This document shows, piece after piece, positions 60,971 to 64,000 of a stretch of 64,000 nt of DNA. The notes under the pieces were generated by a model, which saw nothing but the letters and a program-made list of their open reading frames with translations, was not told the origin of the DNA and ran no database searches. Every line of letters starts with the position of its first letter. The stretch's first letter is position 1. The position numbers and the translations under genes were made by a program. Origin of the DNA: DATNPH01 sp036703315. GTDB taxonomy: Bacteria > Cyanobacteriota > Cyanobacteriia > Cyanobacteriales > Coleofasciculaceae. The stretch spans positions 23,053 to 87,052 of the forward strand of contig DATNPH010000190.1 in NCBI GenBank assembly GCA_036703315.1, written 5' to 3'.

Positions 60971-61405
60971 ATGGCTTTATCCGTTGGTGTGGATGCCCCG
61001 GCATTTACTGCTAAAGACAGTGAAGGTAACACCGTTTCACTGTCAGACTTTGCCGGTAAAACTGTTGTTTTGTATTTTTATCCCAAAGACGATACCCCTG
61101 GCTGCACCAAACAAGCTCAAAGTTTCCGGGACAAGTACACTGAATATCAAGGCAAAGAAATGGTCGTTCTGGGTGTCAGTCGCGATGATGAGGCATCCCA
61201 TAAACTCTTTAAAGAGAAGTATGGTTTACCTTTCCAGCTGCTGGCAGATGTCGATGGAACTATTACCAAAGCTTACGATGTTGATGGTGGCGGTTATGCC
61301 AAGCGCGTAACATACATTATTGATGGCAATGGCAAAGTCACCCATGTTGACGCGAGCGTGAACACAGCTAACCACGCCCAAGATATCCTGACTGTAGTAG
61401 GCTAA
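60971..61405 (+). CDS. Peroxiredoxin, PrxQ/BCP type, lacking the resolving Cys
   Basis: PrxQ reduces hydrogen and organic peroxides using thiol donors. The 144-residue product has the peroxidatic Cys in DDTPGCTKQAQSFRDKY (residue about 46). The resolving Cys, usually five residues later (PGCTxxAC), is replaced by Gln, so it should work as a one-Cys enzyme or with an external partner. Other landmarks are VLGVSRDDEASHKLFKEKYG, LPFQLLADVDG and VTYIIDGNGKVTHVD. AGGAA precedes ATG 60971. It is followed by a bidirectional hairpin at 61441-61473. Confidence 0.9.
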   Translation: MALSVGVDAPAFTAKDSEGNTVSLSDFAGKTVVLYFYPKDDTPGCTKQAQSFRDKYTEYQGKEMVVLGVSRDDEASHKLFKEKYGLPFQLLADVDGTITKAYDVDGGGYAKRVTYIIDGNGKVTHVDASVNTANHAQDILTVVG

Positions 61406-61440
61406 GCTAACTCCAACTGGAATGCCTAGAAACGTTCCAC

Positions 61441-61473
61441 AATAGGGGCGCTGCCTAATGCAGTGCCCCTATT
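61441..61473. terminator. Bidirectional hairpin between convergent genes
   Basis: AATAGGGGC (61441-61449) and GCCCCTATT (61465-61473) form a 9-bp stem around 15 bases, between the peroxiredoxin gene and the convergent secreted-protein gene. T runs are weak on both sides. Confidence 0.6.
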
Positions 61474-61494
61474 AACTTTAATAGTTGATAGTAA

Positions 61495-61932
61495 CTACTT
61501 CGTCTGTTGAGGGGTTATGACTGAGTTTACTGGAGATCCTGGTTGAGGGATGATTACTGTGTTTGTAGGAGACGCTGACTCTTGTTGCAAACGCAATAAT
61601 TGTTGACGCCGGAAATCAGCTGTGGCTTGGTCTAGTTTACCTTTTTGTTCACTGATGAACTCGTCCCGGTCTAGGGAACCACGGGTTTGAGCTTGATGCA
61701 TCAGGTTAAAAACGTTGAAGCCGCCACCACCAATATCCCCACTGAAGGAGTCTCGCTCGTTTTGCGGATTTGTAAAATCTTGCAAGGGTTGAGGAGTTCC
61801 TGCTGATTGTGCTGAAGCAGCCTGCGGAATCACCACAGTGATACCAAGTGCCGCTGAAATCCCAACGCCTAGAGTAATACGAGCTAGTAACGTTGAGGCG
61901 AATGTTGAAACCAACTTAGTACTGATCTTCAT
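61495..61932 (-). CDS. Secreted hypothetical protein
   Basis: The 145-residue product has a long signal-type N-terminus: LVSTFASTLLARITLGVG, a hydrophobic core, and a cut near QAASAQ (about residue 42). The mature part is polar and low in complexity: DFTNPQNERDSFSGDIGGGG, a helix (DRDEFISEQKGKLDQATADF), and a Pro/Gln/Thr-rich tail. No enzyme motif or cysteine is visible. It resembles small exported cyanobacterial proteins of unknown role. It is the third gene of a minus-strand run after the DrrAB-like transporter, with 39 bases to the permease gene. Confidence 0.65.
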   Translation of the reverse strand: MKISTKLVSTFASTLLARITLGVGISAALGITVVIPQAASAQSAGTPQPLQDFTNPQNERDSFSGDIGGGGFNVFNLMHQAQTRGSLDRDEFISEQKGKLDQATADFRRQQLLRLQQESASPTNTVIIPQPGSPVNSVITPQQTK

Positions 61933-61971
61933 GGCAGTTTAGGGGGCAATAAGCTAATTCAATAATGACAT

Positions 61972-62865
61972 TTAAGCAATCCGACGGCGCAGTAATGGCT
62001 GAATTGCCAGTAAAACTACAGCATCAAAACCAAGTAGTACGAGAAGTGCGATACCAAAGCTAATTGATGCCCAAGGAGTTTGCATCACAATACTACCTAG
62101 TGACCAATCACTGTGGGTATAAAGATAGCGAATTGGCTCGATCGCATAACTGAGAGGATTGAGACTCGCTACAACTTGTAACCATCCTGGCATGAAAGAG
62201 AGAGGCGCAAGAGCAGTACTGGCAAACAGTAATGGCAAGTTGGTTACAAAAATTACCGCAATTAGCTCAATATGACCCGGTAGAGCAAACGCCAGCCCCA
62301 AACTCAATGCCGTAACACCCACAACGAGCAAAAATACAATTAGGGCAATAATTCCCAAACCAAGTAGATTAGGTAAACCTGCTCCTAAAAAGGCACCCGC
62401 GATCACGATTGCCGTCGCTTGAAGCAAACTGAGGGCAATAATATAAATCGCATTGGCGGTAACAATGGAGAACCGAGAGGCTAGAGGTGCTACCAGTAAG
62501 CGGTTCAAGAAGCCGAATTCCCGGTCAAACATGACTGGCAACCCAGCATTCAGTGCGCCAGCGAAAGCGGTGAAAACAATCACTCCAGCACCTAGAAACT
62601 TGCCATAGGAAAGGCTATCACCAAATAATCCTTGAGGCGCGTTTTGAAACAATGCCCCGAATAGAACTAGCCACATGATCGGCTGAATAATTCCAGCAAT
62701 TAATGTGGAAGGACGTCGTTGCAGCTGAATAAATAGACGCTTTGTTAGAGCTAGAGTTTCCTGAACAAATTCACCGAAACCAGGATTATCTCGAATTGGG
62801 ATTTGACTGGATACATCGGGCTGCAAGTTGAACTCAGATTTAGAAGGGGTAATCGTTCCGCTCAT
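61972..62865 (-). CDS. ABC-2 type permease, DrrB-like
   Basis: This is the membrane half of an exporter. The 297-residue product has six membrane helices. Its N-terminal cytoplasmic stretch (FGEFVQETLALTKRLFIQLQ) precedes the first helix, with the IIQPIMWLVLFGALFQNAPQ block typical of ABC-2/DrrB permeases. Other landmarks are MFDREFGFLNRLLVAPLASR, the coupling helix, and SFMPGWLQVVASLNPLSYAIEPIR near the C-terminus. It lies 94 bases after the ATPase gene on the same strand. The substrate is not known; DrrAB is a name for the family pattern, not evidence of drug export. Confidence 0.9.
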   Translation of the reverse strand: MSGTITPSKSEFNLQPDVSSQIPIRDNPGFGEFVQETLALTKRLFIQLQRRPSTLIAGIIQPIMWLVLFGALFQNAPQGLFGDSLSYGKFLGAGVIVFTAFAGALNAGLPVMFDREFGFLNRLLVAPLASRFSIVTANAIYIIALSLLQATAIVIAGAFLGAGLPNLLGLGIIALIVFLLVVGVTALSLGLAFALPGHIELIAVIFVTNLPLLFASTALAPLSFMPGWLQVVASLNPLSYAIEPIRYLYTHSDWSLGSIVMQTPWASISFGIALLVLLGFDAVVLLAIQPLLRRRIA

Positions 62866-62959
62866 GTTAATTTTTTCTGTCTTTCAAAGGAATTTTATTG
62901 TCTTTCGTCGGGTAAGCATTTTACCTACTATTCTCACCAAAACAGGCAGAATGCTTGTC

Positions 62960-63979
62960 CTACCGCATATTTTGCTTTTTCTCTGCCTTGGGGTCGCGTG
63001 TCCCGGCGGCAGCGAGTTCAGCATCCATTAATGTTCGACCAGTGGCGGCGAGGTAGACATCATCTAAACTTGGTCGCGCTTGAGCAATTCCGAATATTGG
63101 TAAACTCGCATCTTTCAAAGATTGCTGAATGGTCATTAAAGCATCACTTTGGGGACTCACTACGAGGTTTAGCGAGTTACCCTGAGCACTATTAATAATG
63201 ACTTCTTGCACAAAAGGTAGAGCCTGAAGCATATCTTTAGCTTTTTCGGCTTCGTCAATGGGAGAAAACTCACGGATGCGAAGCGTGATGCGATCGCCTC
63301 CCACCTGATCCTTCAACTGAGAGGGTGTCCCTGCTGCAATTACGACACCTCGGTCAATAATTGCCACTCGGTTAGCCAAAGCATCAATCTCTTCTAAATA
63401 GTGGCTGGTAATCACAATTGTGGTTCCTGCTTCCCGCAGTTTACGCAGTAAATCCCAGACCACAAAGCGACTTTCAATATCCAACCCGACTGTTGGTTCA
63501 TCTAATATCAAAACTTCCGGCTGATGCAGCAACCCAGCGGCTAAGTCAAGGCGTCTACGCAGTCCTCCAGAGTAGGTGCCAGTCTTTTTATCCGCATATT
63601 CTCCTAACCCTAAAAGCTGGATCACCTCATCAATCCGCTTTTTAGCGACATTGCCAGGGAGGTGATACAGTGCCGCTTGCAGTTGCAACAGTTCTCGCCC
63701 TGTGAGCACTTTATCCAGAGCAACTTCTTGGGCTACATAACCAAAGCGTCGTCTGGCTGCTCTAGGGTTCTCAACAACAGAAATACCAGATATCTCGACC
63801 TTACCAGCATCTGGTGTTGTTAAAGTACACAGACACCGAATCGTTGTAGTTTTCCCTGCACCATTTGGACCGAGTAACCCAAACATTTCACCCGGTTCCA
63901 CTTTAAAGGAGATGTCCTTGACAGCTTCGACATCACCGTATCGCTTTTGGAGATTTTGGACTAAAACAGCGGCAGCCAT
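62960..63979 (-). CDS. ABC transporter ATPase, DrrA-like
   Basis: This is the ATPase of the neighbouring permease. The 339-residue product has the Walker A motif GPNGAGKTTTIRCL, the Q-loop region GYVAQEVALDKVLTG, the signature YSGGLRRRLDLAAGL, Walker B VLILDEPTVGLD, and the switch His in ITSHYLEEIDAL. The C-terminal extension of about 100 residues (RPSLDDVYLAATGRTL) is the DrrA-type conserved end. ATG 63979 gives MAAAVLVQNLQKRYGDV. It is the first gene of a minus-strand group with the permease. The 21 bases after it to the window edge hold nothing. Confidence 0.93.
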   Translation of the reverse strand: MAAAVLVQNLQKRYGDVEAVKDISFKVEPGEMFGLLGPNGAGKTTTIRCLCTLTTPDAGKVEISGISVVENPRAARRRFGYVAQEVALDKVLTGRELLQLQAALYHLPGNVAKKRIDEVIQLLGLGEYADKKTGTYSGGLRRRLDLAAGLLHQPEVLILDEPTVGLDIESRFVVWDLLRKLREAGTTIVITSHYLEEIDALANRVAIIDRGVVIAAGTPSQLKDQVGGDRITLRIREFSPIDEAEKAKDMLQALPFVQEVIINSAQGNSLNLVVSPQSDALMTIQQSLKDASLPIFGIAQARPSLDDVYLAATGRTLMDAELAAAGTRDPKAEKKQNMR

Positions 63980-64000
63980 AACTATTCCTATGCCTGGATA

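Overview
The window is chromosomal DNA from a cyanobacterium. Direct evidence is an allophycocyanin cluster (apcE-apcA-apcB-apcC), a form IB Rubisco operon (rbcL-rbcX-rbcS), many HIP1 octamers (GCGATCGC), cyanobacteria-type small hypothetical genes and many short interspersed intergenic repeats. ApcE carries four linker repeats, the arrangement known from organisms with five-cylinder phycobilisome cores, such as Nostoc-type and Chroococcidiopsis-type lineages. I cannot name a genus.

Layout. 1-2.6 kb (minus strand): a cut-off DUF2007-like gene, a prepilin peptidase, a small unknown gene and leuB. 2.8-5.6 kb: an ABC-2 ATPase/permease pair. 6-10.5 kb: an AhpD-like/PAS/histidine kinase fusion and a GH116 glucosylceramidase-type enzyme that contains an in-frame palindromic repeat. 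10.5-20 kb: mixed genes, including two short-chain dehydrogenases, a secreted protein with a HENDMEG motif, a baeRF (eRF1-like) protein, a TspO-like membrane protein, pyruvate dehydrogenase E2, a decayed TauE/SafE fragment and a lipoprotein. 20-26.8 kb: a YlqD-like protein, an acyl-ACP/acyl-CoA synthetase, a small unknown gene ahead of bioF, a glycosyltransferase and an unknown gene. 27-34 kb: ftsW and the apc cluster, all minus strand. 34.4-39.4 kb: a methyltransferase, secreted proteins, panB and a periplasmic beta-propeller. 40-42.3 kb: the Rubisco operon, ending in a very clear terminator.

43-46.5 kb (minus strand): LtrA and a run of nuclease-like genes (NYN, a PD-(D/E)XK nuclease with a T-run frameshift, and an HNH gene broken by two frameshifts). 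It looks like a decaying defence or mobile segment. 46.6-51.5 kb: an FMN-dependent alpha-hydroxyacid oxidase, a SpoIID-like protein, an RmlD-like reductase and a thermonuclease-like lipoprotein. 51.6-57.6 kb: one ancestral signalling gene (Ser/Thr kinase - AAA ATPase - helical repeats - GAF - PAS - nucleotide cyclase) split by a single in-frame TAA into two reading frames. It also carries in-frame copies of the palindromic repeat seen in the GH116 gene. 58.5-64 kb: a 2Fe-2S ferredoxin, cobQ, an unknown gene, a PrxQ/BCP peroxiredoxin lacking the usual resolving cysteine, a secreted unknown protein and a DrrAB-type ABC transporter.

Most of the window is ordinary housekeeping DNA. The points most worth a second look are the palindromic elements translated inside proteins, the stop-split kinase/cyclase, the slippery-run frameshift in the nuclease cluster, the AhpD-PAS-kinase fusion, the hairpin between rbcL and rbcX, and the paired minus-strand terminators near 49.7 kb. 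No tRNA, rRNA, CRISPR array or intact insertion sequence was recognised.
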